Shown: piece by piece, positions 43,692 to 55,794 of the stretch | How the letters are laid out: each line of letters starts with the position of its first letter | Numbering within the stretch: position 1 is the stretch's first letter | Source: Nephrocerus scutellatus | Taxonomy: Eukaryota; Arthropoda; Insecta; Diptera; Pipunculidae | Direction: 5' to 3' | DNA: 64,000 nucleotides | NCBI GenBank assembly: GCA_947095585.1 | Contig: OX352763.1 | Span: 20,075,462 to 20,139,461 of the forward strand | Made by a program: the position numbers and the translations under genes | Notes under the pieces: generated by a model | What the model saw: only the letters and a program-made list of their open reading frames with translations | What the model was told of the DNA's origin: nothing | The model's database searches: none

Positions 43692-45950
43692 TTTTAAGTC
43701 TTCCACTACAACCAATCACGTTTCACCCAAAGTATAAATTTTAAGCTTTAAACTAAGAAACAAAAAAACAAAAAGGAGACTAACAAAAATACGGTGGAAC
43801 TAATAGTCATTAGAACGAAAACTTTTGGGCCCATTATCCATACCATATGAATCGTTTCATTAACCCAAAACTAAAGCTGACCTTTTTTGTTTTGCTAATG
43901 AGAAGCTCAAAATACCTGCAAATGTAAAGAAAATTACTTTCTATCCGCACTGGTTGGCGTTTTCAGCCCTTGGCTATCATCATCATCATCATCTCATCAT
44001 CAACATCATCATCGGGACGGTCAAAGAGTGAATGTAATCAGCAAGACCGAAAATTTAAAGGGAAAAAAAATCCCGAACTATAGCAAGGCTAACAATTATG
44101 GAGCAATTCCTTGTACAGTGGGTCGGTGGATTATTTTCTTTACTTCTTCCACCCCCTTATGTATTCGCAGTTTTGTGCACTTTTTTCCTTCCGGCAAGTT
44201 CAGCGTAAGTTTAGCTGCATTCTTTCATCGTCCATCTTACAATACATGCACCGTTTTATTATATCTTCGGTAAACTTACGGACAACGCTCGCAGGTAAAA
44301 CAAGAAAGTTAAAAACTTTCAAAATGCTTTGCTATCCTCCCTTCCACCAAACGCACAATCCCACACGGCTGGCAAACGGTTAAAAAGAATTCTTAATGTT
44401 GACGCAAGTTCGTGTTTAAGCCTGAAAGCAGTTTGAACTGCATGCGCCACGACTTGAGTCGTCGAGGACGAAGAGAGTGAGAATAAATCAGCAAAAGTTT
44501 AGCATCTTAGTCCGCTTGGCAGACGAAAATTGTCCGATGGCCGTTGGCTGCTTAGCTGATTCCCCTGGAGCGCAAATGTGCAGCGGATGAATGGTGCTGG
44601 TGCAGCCACAAATTAAAAGGATAAACCACCAAACTTTTCGCCAAATTCAAGCTGGTCCGTCTACATAGACTCGTTGATGACAGGTAGGTAATAGGGTGGG
44701 AGTGGGTTGAATGGTTGATTTGGCACGGATTGCCACGACAAGCCAAGATTAAACCAACTTCCATTCTATGAATTAACTATGATTTTAATGTTCGCTTGTG
44801 AAAGTTTCGATTTCCCCATTTGTCCCCATTGCCTGATTCTTCTTGGCCGTGTTGCATTGAAAATTCCTTTTAGCGGTAATGCCATAATTTGTCTTGAGAT
44901 AATGTTAATGGGGAAAAGTTCTAGCTAGCTCATCCTGCTCTTCACATTTCATATACAATGTGCTGCTGCTCAGGTTAAGTGGTTAACTTGGGTATTTAAA
45001 GTTTTCACTGCACCGCACCGTCATAATTCAGTGATGACCCATTTGCCCATTAAAGTGGTTCGCACAGAGGGCTCACACAGGATATGACGGAACTTTTTAT
45101 AAAGAATTTTTAAATGTTGTTGTGTTTGTTGTTGTTGTTGTTGCTGTTGCTGTGGTTTCCGTTCCGGGCAAACCGCATTATTATTTGATTGATTTTAAAA
45201 TATGCAAAAAAGATTTGAGCACAGGATGCAATGGCTGATTATTTTCCAAAAGGGATAATCTTTATGAGTACAGTATCGCTTTTCAGTTTACGGGCATATG
45301 CTCGTGTGTCTGATTGTGGGTGTGTTTGTGTGCTATCCCTGCAATCCTGTAAACAAAAACCTATCCAACCATGAATTAATGCCAAATCCACATCAAAGTA
45401 ATTCAGCCGTCCGCAGTGCTGATGCATTGCGGGGGAAACTCATTACATTAATTGCATTTTGGATTTTTTTTCTTATTTGGGTTTTTTCAAAGTGATGCTC
45501 TGAGTACTAAAAATTTCCTGAAATGATTAAAGTGAGCGCATTTTGTGATAGTCTTTGATTGTGTAGTCTGTCTGCCGCTACTAAGGGTTTGATACCTACC
45601 TGTGCTGAAAGCGTACTAAGTAAAGTATTGCATTTTCTGCAGGACGGTTGCGCTAAATGGAAAAACAACTATGTCCATTTTCTTATCTTTAACTTTTAAC
45701 CATTGATGGATAACGCCGTATTTTGAAAATTAAAGTTTTCAGTTTTGATTTCGATTTATTTTTCTAATTTTTTAACAGGTTCCCATTTTTAATAAAAAAG
45801 AGCTACTTAGGTCGTTGATCTCCATCTGCAGTAGGGCCACACAATGTTGACAGGTCGAAGTAATGGGTGTTATTTGCCTAAATAGAACTTAGTGAAGCAT
45901 TAACTCTCAAACGAGCTATTGTACTGCACTTACTCTTTAACATTTATTAC
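43692..45950. other. no gene recognised; microsatellites
   Basis: Spacer with an ATC repeat at about 43977-44013 and a TTG repeat at 45127-45151. Frames at 44028-44383 have no motif. Confidence 0.5.
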
Positions 45951-45952
45951 CA

Positions 45953-46020
45953 ACTAGCTGACCCGACAGACGTTGTCCTGTCCAACTTTTAATAAATTTG
46001 TTTGTGATCGTTTTGTGAAT
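45953..46020 (-). repeat. short dispersed-repeat end
   Basis: CAACTAGCTGACCCGACAGA then CGTTGTCCTGTCC. I recall 'ctagctgacccggcagacgttgtcctg' as a common terminus of dispersed repeats in insect genomes. It is reminiscent of the 41128 end (TAGTTGTTTACCCCGGCGTA). The extent beyond about 70 bp is not clear, and the strand is assigned by analogy only. Confidence 0.3.
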
Positions 46021-46275
46021 TTGCGAAAAGCTATTTGAAATGTTAAATCAAAGTAAAAATAAGAAAAAAAAACCTAAAGCCTATTTTCTTTCATTAAATT
46101 TGAATGAATCTCAATGTGTTTTATTTACATTTCGATTTCGATTGCAATGTCATAACAAACCAATGCCAGAAGCAGTGTGGATCCAAAAACCATTTCTGAT
46201 ACGATCACAAACATAATCCTCGAGGAAAAAAATGCTTAGTATGATTTAAGCTGCACAGAGGCTACTAGGAACCTG

Positions 46276-48110
46276 GTGGTATGATTTCGGTTATATAAAG
46301 AAAACCCCACTGTGGAAAACCGAACCAAATTTAGACGAGTCTGAAATGATTGCAATGCCTACCTTAGACGAGCCAAATTCGACTATGACCAGAAACAGAG
46401 ACAAAAAATACTTCAATATCCCAAAAGAAGTAAAATTTTTTGGTCATAATACTGCCTCGTCTTCAGTTCTAACGCTCATTCACAATGACATTCCAACTTT
46501 CAGCTCTATAGACAAGGCCAATCTGCTTGCTTCACATTTCGCAGCTAGCTTTACGCTACCTGATAGCGACTTATCGCCGCCTGTACTTGCAAGAGTCGAA
46601 TCCTCTAAGAGACTGATTTACTTTCGCATTCGTCAAATGGCTAGACTATTAAATGATCTCAACATTCATAAATATACTGGGCCTGATGGTATTCCCGCTA
46701 ATGTTTTGAAGAGGTGTTCTTCAACGTTGGCATTGGCACTGCGCCGGCTTTTCCATTTCTCTTATTCTTCTGGAGTCGTCCCAAGGAATTGGAAAACTGC
46801 GTTTATCCAGACTGTTCCTAAAAAGGCGAACCATAATCTTTTTCCTCGTACCGACGCATTACGCTAATATCCATACTTTCCAAGGACGAACAGTACGGTT
46901 TCCGTAGGCAACGTTCTACAGGTGACCTGATGGCTTATCTTACTGAAAAGTGGAACCAGTCTATTAACAAATTTGGTGAAAGCAAAGTTGTTGCACTCGA
47001 TATTTCCAAGGCATTTGACAGAGTCTGGCATCAAGTTCTTTTGAAAATGAAATTGAATGCCTATGGAATTAATAAGCTCGCTTGGACTATTAACTACCAT
47101 TCTGACCGTTCAATTCTGGTCGTATTGGATCCAATGCTCACCGCATAAACGCCGGTGTTCCCCAAGGCTCATTTATGTCTCAGACATAATCAGCCGGTGT
47201 TCTGATTTTCATTAATGATGTCATATCCGCCACTTCTAATCCAATCCATTCTTTCGCTGACGACAGCACTCTTAGCTTTTCATATGATTTCATGCTTTCT
47301 GCATGCACCTCTTCGTCGCAAGTGGAACTTAAACAACAACGTATGTTAAGCAGTTAAAATTCTGACCTTGACAGCATAGCAAGGTGGGGACTACATAATC
47401 GAATTGAATTTAACGCTTCTAAAACTCAATGCTGTCTTCTGTCGTCCAAGCTTCTTGGATCTTGCATCGAAGAAACTGAAAAACTCGCAATTCTCGCTAT
47501 GTGCGTCAACAACAAGCTTCGTTGGCACGACCACATATTTGCCATCGCCAAGAATGGTGCGAATGGTTTGGGTTTTCTAAAACGGTGCCAGATGTACTTC
47601 ACACCTTCAGATCTGGCTACTATTTATAAGGCCTATATTCGCCCTAAACTTGAATACAACTGTGTTGTCTGGGCAGGTGCCCCCAAGACCAACATTGCAT
47701 CTACTAGACAGAAATCAGAACCGCGCGATAAAATTTATTGGTGACGTAAATATCGCGAAAACAATTGAATCGCTTAAACATCGTAGGAATGTTTCCTGCT
47801 TGTCAGTATTTTATCGCTTTTTCCACAAGCGGTGCTCAAAAGAAATATCCAGATGCATTCCGCCCATTCTCGAACCCATCCGTAACACCCGTGCCTTAAC
47901 TCAAGCCCACGGGTCTGCCATTCGGACGTACTAACCAATTCAGAGATTCCTTATTTAGCCGCACAATAATTATGTGGAATAAATTTCTCGACTCTGTCTT
48001 TCCGCAGTTGTATGATATACAGTCGTTTAAGACACACGTTTAACGCCAACGCTCTGCTGAGCATTATAAGGGTGCAAATCCCTTGAGCGTGTGTCCATTT
48101 AAAAAAACAT
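46276..48110 (+). pseudogene. LINE-A, copy 3 (longest)
   Basis: Plus strand. It begins GGTGGTATGATTTCGGTTAT at the same point as copies 1 and 2, with TTCGGTT (46286-46292) and AAAACCGAA (46316-46324). A long open part at 46346-46867 includes MARLLNDLNIHKYTGPDGIP and FSYSSGVVPRNWKTAFIQTV then PKK. The polymerase follows in other frames: QYGFRRQRSTGDLMAYLTEK, VALDISKAFDRVWHQ (about 47005), GVPQGS-like DNA near 47153, and HSFADDSTLSF at about 47246-47278 with both catalytic Asp codons intact. Then CVNNKLRWHDHIFAIAKNGA, FLKRCQMYFTPSDLATIYKA, YIRPKLEYNC and QNRAIKFIGDVNIAK. The 3' end is near ATTATAAGGGTGCAAATCCC (48073-48092). At least five frameshifts, and no endonuclease or ORF1. The clade is uncertain (jockey/CR1 range). 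Confidence 0.8.
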
Positions 48111-48143
48111 CGAAACAAAGCATTTGTTTGTTTTGATTGTTTG

Positions 48144-48862
48144 TTAAAACTACTTTATCGGCTTATTTGCGGTTTTGAGTCACAGTGTTGGTCACATTGT
48201 TGTGTTACATTTTTAAATTTTGGGAACTAAGTCATTTCTAAACCGATTTCTATGAAACTCAATATGGTCTTTTGAGGGTCCTCTGGGCGGTCTTTTGAGG
48301 GTCTTTTGAGGGTCTTTTGAGGGCTTTTTGAGGGTCTTTTGAGGGTCTTTTGTAGGTCTTTTGGAGGTCCTTTGAGGGTCTTTTGGGGGTCTTTTGAGAG
48401 TATTTTGGGGAGTCTTATGAAGGTCTTTTGGGTGATTTTTGAGGAGTTTTTTGCGAATCTTTTGTGAGTCTTCTGGATGTCCTTTGAGGGGCTTTTAGGG
48501 GGGTTTTGGTGGTCTTTCTTGGGGTCTTTTGAGGTCTTTTTGGGTCTTTTGATGGTCTTTTGGGGGTTTTTGAGGATCTTTTGGGGGTCTTTGGAGTTCC
48601 TTTTAGGGTCTGTTGCGGGTCTTTTGGCGGTATTTTGGGGGTCATTTGGGGAGTCTCTTGAGGGTCTTTTAGGTGACTTTTGAGGGTCTTTTGGGAGGTC
48701 TTTTATGATTCTTTTGAGGGACTTTCAGGGGTCTATTTCGGGTGATTTTCAAGGTTAATGCCGTAAAAACTGATTTGTTATTATAATTCCTAATGTAATT
48801 CGCAACCGAAATTGCAAGCGCTTAAAGTCTAATGGCATGTCGGTCGGAATCATTGGGATGCG
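48144..48862 (+). mobile_element. minisatellite-bearing dispersed element, copy B
   Basis: Same flanks as copy A at 38244: left AAACTACTTTATCG and TGTGTTACATTTTTAAATTT, right CGCTTAAAGTCTAAT and CATGTCGGTCGGAATCATTG. The minisatellite is about three times longer here (about 48258-48745) and made of GGGTCTTTTGA units with drift (GGGTGATTTTTGA, GGAGTC and others). The 150-bp segment to the right of copy A's array is absent. It starts only about 35 bp after LINE-A copy 3. Long open frames on both strands across the array are by-products of the repeat. Confidence 0.7.
48258..48745 (+). repeat. 11-bp minisatellite, about 40 units
   Basis: Runs of GGGTCTTTTGA are cleanest at 48297-48380; the rest is degenerate, with 10-13 bp units. 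The strand is strongly G+T against A+C skewed (minus strand A/C rich). Confidence 0.8.
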
Positions 48863-48864
48863 AA

Positions 48865-51800
48865 TAGATGTTGCGCCGTTGTTATGTTCAGCTTCAGCTT
48901 CCTTTGATGATCAATTATATCTCGGCGCTTACCTTATGGCTTAGAGCCTTTTAGTTAACTTTGTAGCTTACTCAATCCCTTAATCAGTTAATCTTTTTCT
49001 TACAAAGTATCAAAATCATGAAAATTTTTCCTCACCAATAGCTCCACTGGAAAGACTGATGTACAATCATCACCTACATTCACGCCTCATTGGACGACAA
49101 ATGTAATTAAGAATTCTCAACGGCACAATGTAGCCATGACTTACTAACTAACTAACTAACTAACTAACTAGAAATCAAATCAGACAATCGAAGGACCAGT
49201 GGTGGGAAGAGGTATATCCACCTTTGTTCCCGTAAAAACTTGAACCAATAAAGTTTTCACTTCACCTCTAGCGCTTTACCAACCAACTGAATATAAACCG
49301 AGAATTAACATCAACCTTAAGTAACCAACAAAAACTAAAAACCAAAAAAAAAAAAACTCGTGGAGCAACAAAAAATTGTGTACTCAGATTGTGTTGACAA
49401 AAAGTCGAACGTGACCAAACGGTAGCAAAATGAAATACGTGAAACGGTGGCACTACACTGGTTCCTGGGCTGTCCTAAAACTGATATCCGCACAGAACAC
49501 TAAATACACCAGAGCACATTCAGTTCAACCACCAGCACCGCGACAAGTCAACAAAACAAACAACAAAAGCTCCAGCAATATCCTGCGAAACGAACAACGA
49601 AGACGACAACGACGGCGCTGACGCTGACGACACTGTTTTACCTGATTGCAACGAAGAGTAGTGTGGTAGCGTTGTCGTCTGTTCATTTCCTCCAGTTACA
49701 GCAGCCAGTCAGCCAGTCAGCCAGCCAGCCGGCCAGATAACCACAAAAAGATAATGCACCCACTATCATGGCACGTAACGACAACACCGAACTATACCCT
49801 TCTTCCAACCTCCTCGCCCCCCGACCGGCCAACGAAGCCGTGAATAATTTCCTATTTTGTGATAAGCGATCTTCGATTAAGTCGCGTTTTTTGAATTGTA
49901 CCCAACGTAGTGGACGTGCCCTAGCTCTTCAGTTTGCTTCACAACCAACAGTGGACCGATCGAGGATCCTTGTGGTTTCTCTCTGTTTATCGCAATGTTT
50001 CCTAAATTATCGTAAATAAAAATTATTACAATTAAAGTTGGTTTGAGCACCGCAAACCAATCGGCCTTTGTCTCTGCAGACCCATACGGAACTGATTATC
50101 ATTAGGTGAGCTTGTTGTGCGTTCCATGGAGACACAGGAGCACCGTACTGTTTATGAATTTAAATAAGTTTAACGGCTCTAGCAGAAAAGGAACAACCTG
50201 AGTGCATCATGAAGTCACCTTGGGGTAATTGAAAACGGCCCATGAAGACCCGACGTACTAGAGGCGAAATATGCCACCGCGCGATGTCGCCTGGCATTCT
50301 CCACGTTGTGCTCACCATCAGAGTCGTAAAGAATATAATTTGAAAATAAGTTGACTTTTGTTTGTATTCCCATATCCAAACATCTAGCAGTCGGCAGGCG
50401 CACACACACAGCACAGTCGAAGGAGACGTGTATCGAAATCATACCGCGAATGACCAAAACACCGAATGCTTCCAGGAGTCTTGTGTCATGTGTTTCGTTC
50501 GTTCGCTGCTGTTGCACTGCATTGTAAACGAATTTCGAACGTGAGCTGATCTAGATGTACGATTGTCGGTTTGCTAGGACCCCATCCTCTGCATCCTTCC
50601 AAAATTCTTCCCAATTGTAATACGCGCATAGAGCTCTTGGTTGAAATGGAATTTGAAGGCAATTGCCAACATCGCCACCCCCTACAACAATAATAATTGT
50701 TCTCGCGTCTTTCGTGCATTATCATGGTCGTAGGTCTTGGCTATCATATCGTTCCACGAGATGCTTAAGAGAAACCGTCGTCCGTCCCATCCTGTTTATC
50801 GTAGAAGCGATCCATATGCATACTCGTATATACGTACAACGTGCGCGAGGATAAATTATTTTTCTAAATTTTATTGGAAACGTGCAATACGGCAATTGTA
50901 ATGTTCTCCGCTCCCTCCGACCCCACCGAGCCTTTCCTTTAGAGCATAAGTCGCGCTCAATTGCATATGCCTTACGTGTACGAACAACAGGCGGAGCCCT
51001 TAGTCAGGCAACCAGTCAAGGGTAATAAAGTTTCTTCCTTTTATCGGACTGAGCCTGATATGAATTCTTAAATTCTTTCGTGCAATGAAGGCAGAGGTAC
51101 ATGGAATATTGTTGCACGAGCACTAGCACAGCGACAAAGACATTCCAAGGAATGGAACATTAAACATTCAACGAGTTGATACTCGAGTGTGGTGAACTCT
51201 AGTGCTGCCATTTTGATCAGCCCCGCCCCTCAACCAAGTGACAAAAAAGAACTCACTTTGCTTGTATGCCGTTATTGTTATTTGAATGAAGGCATAACAA
51301 TGGCTGCAGCAGGTTCATCCAGTTGAAAAGGAGCAAATTATGACATTGCTTTAAAGTAAGGGTGGTTCACTTCATGTAACCATGTGAGGAATTTTTCTCA
51401 ATTGGAATTTGAAAAATTTTCAAAATTCCTGTTATGGCTCGTAAAGTTTAAACAGATACCGCAAAGTAGCTCAGGTCAAATGTGGCTCCATGGCAATTGC
51501 CACAAAATTTTAGATGCCTTTTCATTTTTCTTTGTTTTTGTTTTTTATATTTCTGTTTTTGTTTATATCTTACTAGCGGTAGACTGAGATACAATTTGAC
51601 GTAAGTGGCTTTCAATCCAGGATATCTATTTTTGCTCTCCCAGTTTCTTGCATCCTGCTGTAACCACTTTTTTCCATTTCTTCTTTGTCTTACTGCTCTT
51701 CTCATTTCTTAAAGTTTAAAAAAAAAAACACAATTTTTGATTGTGAAAGCTTAATATTCATTATTTATGCACTTATGATAGTTGGTGTGTTTGGGTGAAT

Positions 51801-52070
51801 TATTTCACTAACTTGTAGAAAATCTGTAAAGATAGTCGTTTAATCTAAAAATGCACATTTATAGAGAAGCACAGCTTATATAGGATAAGCTTGTTATACA
51901 GCTTTTCCTTTTGTACTTCGAGATGACATTTTTCGGAGCATAATCTTACTTTTTGCCGTATTGATCTTAAAGTGGTAACGGAGTTAATTAATAATAAATG
52001 AACTACGTCACAAACCGTACAATAAGCCAGTCACATATCCATTCATGATAAACAAGACCCAAATACAAAT
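48865..52070. other. no gene recognised
   Basis: Spacer with an AACT repeat (49141-49170) and CAGCCAGT-type repetition near 49700-49735. Small basic open frames near 49430-49621 and 50160-50860 show no domain. Confidence 0.5.
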
Positions 52071-52074
52071 ACAA

Positions 52075-52290
52075 ATGGAAAAGTGCATGTCTACTGAGCA
52101 GGGGTTCGTGGTTCGAATCCCAGTAACACCCGAGGTATTTTTCATGTCCTACCTCTCGCGAATGGGTGATAAACGTTCCGAGAGTAATAACCTGTCACGG
52201 AAAGCTTCTCAATTTGCCGTTCGGATCTGGCCTTAAATTGTAGGTCCCTTCCATTTGTGTCCAAAAATATACAATGCACAACACATTGTG
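52075..52290 (+). repeat. tRNA-derived SINE
   Basis: A perfect pol III B box GGTTCGAATCC lies at about 52109-52119, preceded by CTACTGAGCAGGGGTTCGT. Then come CCCAGTAACACCCG, ACCTCTCGCGAATGGGTGAT, AAACGTTCCGAGAGTAATAA and CTGTCACGGAAAGCTTCTC, followed by CCGTTCGG, AAATTGTAGGTCCCTTCCAT and TTGTG. From memory this order (B box, 'gggtgataaac', 'gaaaagcttctc', 'gtcggctt.aaactgtaggtccc.ccatttgtgg') is a SINE common in tephritid genomes. A canonical A box is not clear. The SINE's 3' end abuts a LINE fragment at about 52295. Confidence 0.6.
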
Positions 52291-52294
52291 ACCC

Positions 52295-53440
52295 GTTCCC
52301 TAGTAAAGATGTTCGTCAGAGATACGTTTAGGCCAGAAAACGCTTAAGATGTTCCGTAGGCACCTACTTACAAACGTTTGTAATCTATTTGTGATAGTAG
52401 CGGAGCGGTAATTTTCCAAGTACTGCACCCATACAACAGCACAAATACAACATTTGAATGGAACAGTCGTAGCTTGGTGTTTAAGCTTATCGCATTGCTT
52501 CGACATATCATGGACATCATTCCATTCCAAACACTGATTTTGATTTGCCGATTCTGTTGACAATGTCCAGGTTCGGTTCCACCTTCGGTCGAGACAATAC
52601 TCCCAAGATATTGGAAACTATCTACTCTCTCTACCGGTTGTCCAGCAATGTTAACTTGAGTTACTGAGTAAGTGCCGAGGTTGATGATCTTGGTTTTCCC
52701 AACATTAATCTTCAAACCCTCAACATTTGCCTCCCTTTCCATATTTGTTGTCATTTGGTGCAGGTCCATATTCCTATGTGAAAGTAAACAAACGTCGTCA
52801 GCGTAGTCCAGATGTTTGAGTTAAGATGTAAGAGTCCACTGAATTCCTCTGTTTCCAGTAGATAAAGCTGTGCGAAGCACATCGCTAATCACCAACAAAA
52901 AGTATCGGCGATAGAATGCAACCTTGTCGTACCCCACTTAGGATATCGAATTCCTCTGACAGCTTTCCTCTTTGCAGCCCATGACTTTTAGAGCCATCAC
53001 AGGTGGCTTTAATAATAGCTATTACTTTATCGGGTATATCTCTCCTGCACAAGGCGAATCAGATAAACCGTCTGTTGACACTGTCAAACGCCTTCTCAAA
53101 ATCGATGAACAGCAGGTACAGAGGTGACCGTAATTCAACGCAATGCGGAAACCTGCTTGTTCAGCATCGAGTGTATCTTCCAGATGTTCCTTAATTCACT
53201 CAAGTACTACTTTGGCTTTTATCTTTGCAACTGCAGGAAGAACGCAAATGCCTCTCCAGTTTTCGCAGACTACCTTTTTATGGATCTTGACAATCATTCC
53301 CTTCTTCCACTCGTCGGGGAAACTTTCTGCATCCCAAGCTCGTTTTGTAAGAGGATATAAAAGCTCTGCTGATGTCGTTGGAGCGGCACGCAGAAGCTCA
53401 GAGCTTTGGCAAACGACAATATTTTGAGTGACTTAATCGT
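52295..53440 (-). pseudogene. endonuclease-reverse transcriptase LINE, polymerase and connection
   Basis: Minus strand from about 53440: LLRAAPTTSAELLYPLTKRA then WDAESFPDEWKKGMIVKIHK (finger region). Through decayed frames (53150-52800) come remnants of the core. Then, in a clean frame at 52769-52370, MDLHQMTTNMEREANVEGLK, INVGKTKIINLGT, VERVDSFQYLGSIVST, SNAISLNTKLRLFHSN and LLYGCSTWK. A frameshift leads to LQTFVSRCLRNILSVFWPKR, ending at ISDEHLY near 52300. The basic tail seen at 118-342 is missing here. The same family is present at 17195-17465. Confidence 0.75.
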
Positions 53441-53572
53441 TATGCTTCTGTTTTGGTTTGGAGCTAATTTATTGATTACTTATTTTATTACCATCTTCCA
53501 TTTTTTAACCCTTTCTGTTATGGATATCTGAATATGAATATAAATACCCTGACAATTCTCTATTGTGTTGAT

Positions 53573-53900
53573 TTAAATCAAGATAAGTTGGAGTGTTTGA
53601 CTTATGTCGTCCTTTTGCGCTAGCGCTTGTCCTGTATGGTGGTGTTGATCCTCTCTAATCACGGAATCAAAATGAATTTGGTGATCACTTTTTTGTTGCG
53701 GTTTGGTGATTTCTCGTGTATTTCTCGTCGTATTACTTTCTGTTTCAATGTTACTACCTTGTTTTTGAACTGATTTTGTTCTATTCATTTTTTTGTTTTT
53801 AATTTTCTGCAATTCTTTTGCTACAACGCATCCTCTATAGTTTCCTGGATGCGCTTCTCCACAGTTGAAACATTTGGGAGGATTTTTTGGGTTTATTACA
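53573..53900 (-). pseudogene. jockey-type ORF1 (gag-like) C-terminal zinc knuckle
   Basis: One minus-strand frame is open from about 53900 to the stop at 53573. It starts VINPKNPPKCFNCGEAHPGN, followed by YRGCVVAKELQKIKNKK, then a hydrophilic, Q/T/N-rich tail. The order CxNCGxxHxxNYRGCxVxKxLQ is the last zinc knuckle of jockey-type LINE ORF1, an RNA-binding protein. A stop lies just upstream of it and no endonuclease ORF follows, so it is a fragment. It shares orientation with the LINE at 52295-53440 but belongs to a different LINE type. Confidence 0.65.
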
Positions 53901-53904
53901 GTTG

Positions 53905-55790
53905 ATAGCTATAGTTAGTTAGCCTTAGCTAAGACTGACAAAAAAGGTAGTCTTAAGCATAATAATTTTGACGTTTGTTGTAAAATGTAAATAAAGGTTG
54001 TGTTAATAGTTTCATATTAGTTGTTGTGATAAATTCATACAACTTATTAAATTATCTTTAAAAGAAATGAGAGTTTCTATTACCAAATTTAAAACTAAAT
54101 TGGAATACCAATTAAGACTATAGTTTCAAAAATAAAAGTCTTAACCAAAAGATCCTAGATATGACAGTGTAACGTCAGTATCAACCTGTTAATTTCCGAA
54201 ATGCCCAGTTAGTATCAGCACGAGGTCTTTCAATTCGAGTTTATATTATTTATTACTTTACGAACATTAACTAATTTAGCGTAAATCTTCCCAGCTACTG
54301 ATGACAGTTTAAAAATGGCCAACGCCTGTTCGACACGACTCAGCCCTTTGTAATCCACCCACCACCGCATAAGCAAATCCGTGTGGAAGCAAGTAATCAC
54401 CAAGGAAACAAATTATCACAACCAGTAAGTTGCCACTTCCCACACGCTGCACACTCCTACATATGCACATGTGTACTATGTAATAAGACACATTTAAGAT
54501 TAATCAAGTGCAAATTATCAGCGACGCGACCGAACAACTGGCGAAGATAGTGTCAGTTGCACTTACTCGTAGCGCAAGAGCTGCGTGGAACTAGAAGTTA
54601 TCATCTTGCAGCTTCTTCAACGGTGACAATAACACACGGCATGCCATACACGGCCGACCACCTTCGCTCCGTGTATGAAAGTAAGCTTGTTGCTTGCTAC
54701 TGGATGCCATTAGCATATCCGTATCCGCACATATGCTAAGTGTGTTCGCTCGCGCTGAGCATTAAGCATCATAAATCTCCTTTCTAATCATGTTGCCGGC
54801 CAACGTCGTCGTCTCGTTGTCTTTGACTTTGTGCTTGAATCTCTCCCCATACAAAGGTTCATACTCGTATTTCGCGCAAATCCTTAAGGCATCTCTGCCT
54901 CATCTCCGCTTCCTATACGCGTCGAACACACATAAACTCGAATGTAGTCGTCGGCTAAAGCCAATCACTATTAGCTAACCTCCTGGTCTTTGCATAGCGC
55001 AGCCATCCTCCTCCGACAGTCGAAATAAATTAATCAACCAATTTTACAGGACAATTGATAGATGAACTCATGACATGTGGATGCGGATATTCACTATTCA
55101 CTTTGACCGTGCGGCGCAACTATGTTGTCGTCGTTCGTCTTCGTACCTTGCCCGTACAGTTCTAGTCATTGACCATTGACTATTCAACAGAGATGGGGCG
55201 GATGGATGCAAGGCTTTCAAAGGCGTGCACGTACAACCAGATAATCTCACTTGACAGGCAGCACTAGACTCAGACTCACACTAGCACATTCGATGACACT
55301 AAGAATACTGTATGAATGCTTCGATAGCTGAGCTCTGAGCACTCTTACTGGATGCGAGTGTATTCCATTTGAACAATGGTCAAACGATTGACCACTGCAC
55401 GCGTCCGACACCGATGAAGCATGTCGCGTCCTCTGTTTGTCGGGGAGTCCAGTGACTTTTTCATTTAGCAGAACAATCGCAGAATCAATATTCTTTTGGT
55501 CAGTCAGTGTTCGTCTTTTATCTGAAGGGAATAATCAGGAGCGGTGTTAAGTGTGCTAATTGATCTAAGGCTTAAAGGATATTTTATATTGGAAAAACCA
55601 AAGTCTTTCATTTTTGAAAAGAAATTTGCGATCTTCTGTTTTACATTTTTTTTGTGAAACTTTTCTAGGCGTCTTGCGATGTACGTTTTGCCGTTGACGC
55701 TTATAGAATTATTATATTTAGAAAGATGAAAGAACGGTTGTAAGATGGTTATAGAAAGATTATAGGATGACTACATACTGATTATAGGGG
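53905..55790. other. no gene recognised
   Basis: Spacer with short frames only. Confidence 0.5.
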
Positions 55791-55794
55791 TAAT

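Noticed and set aside
48415..48645. Lys/Pro/Thr-rich 76-codon frame
   Set aside because: It is the translation of the 11-bp minisatellite and not a gene.
52100..52125. Functional tRNA gene at the B box
   Set aside because: No acceptor or anticodon stems can be folded; the context matches a SINE.
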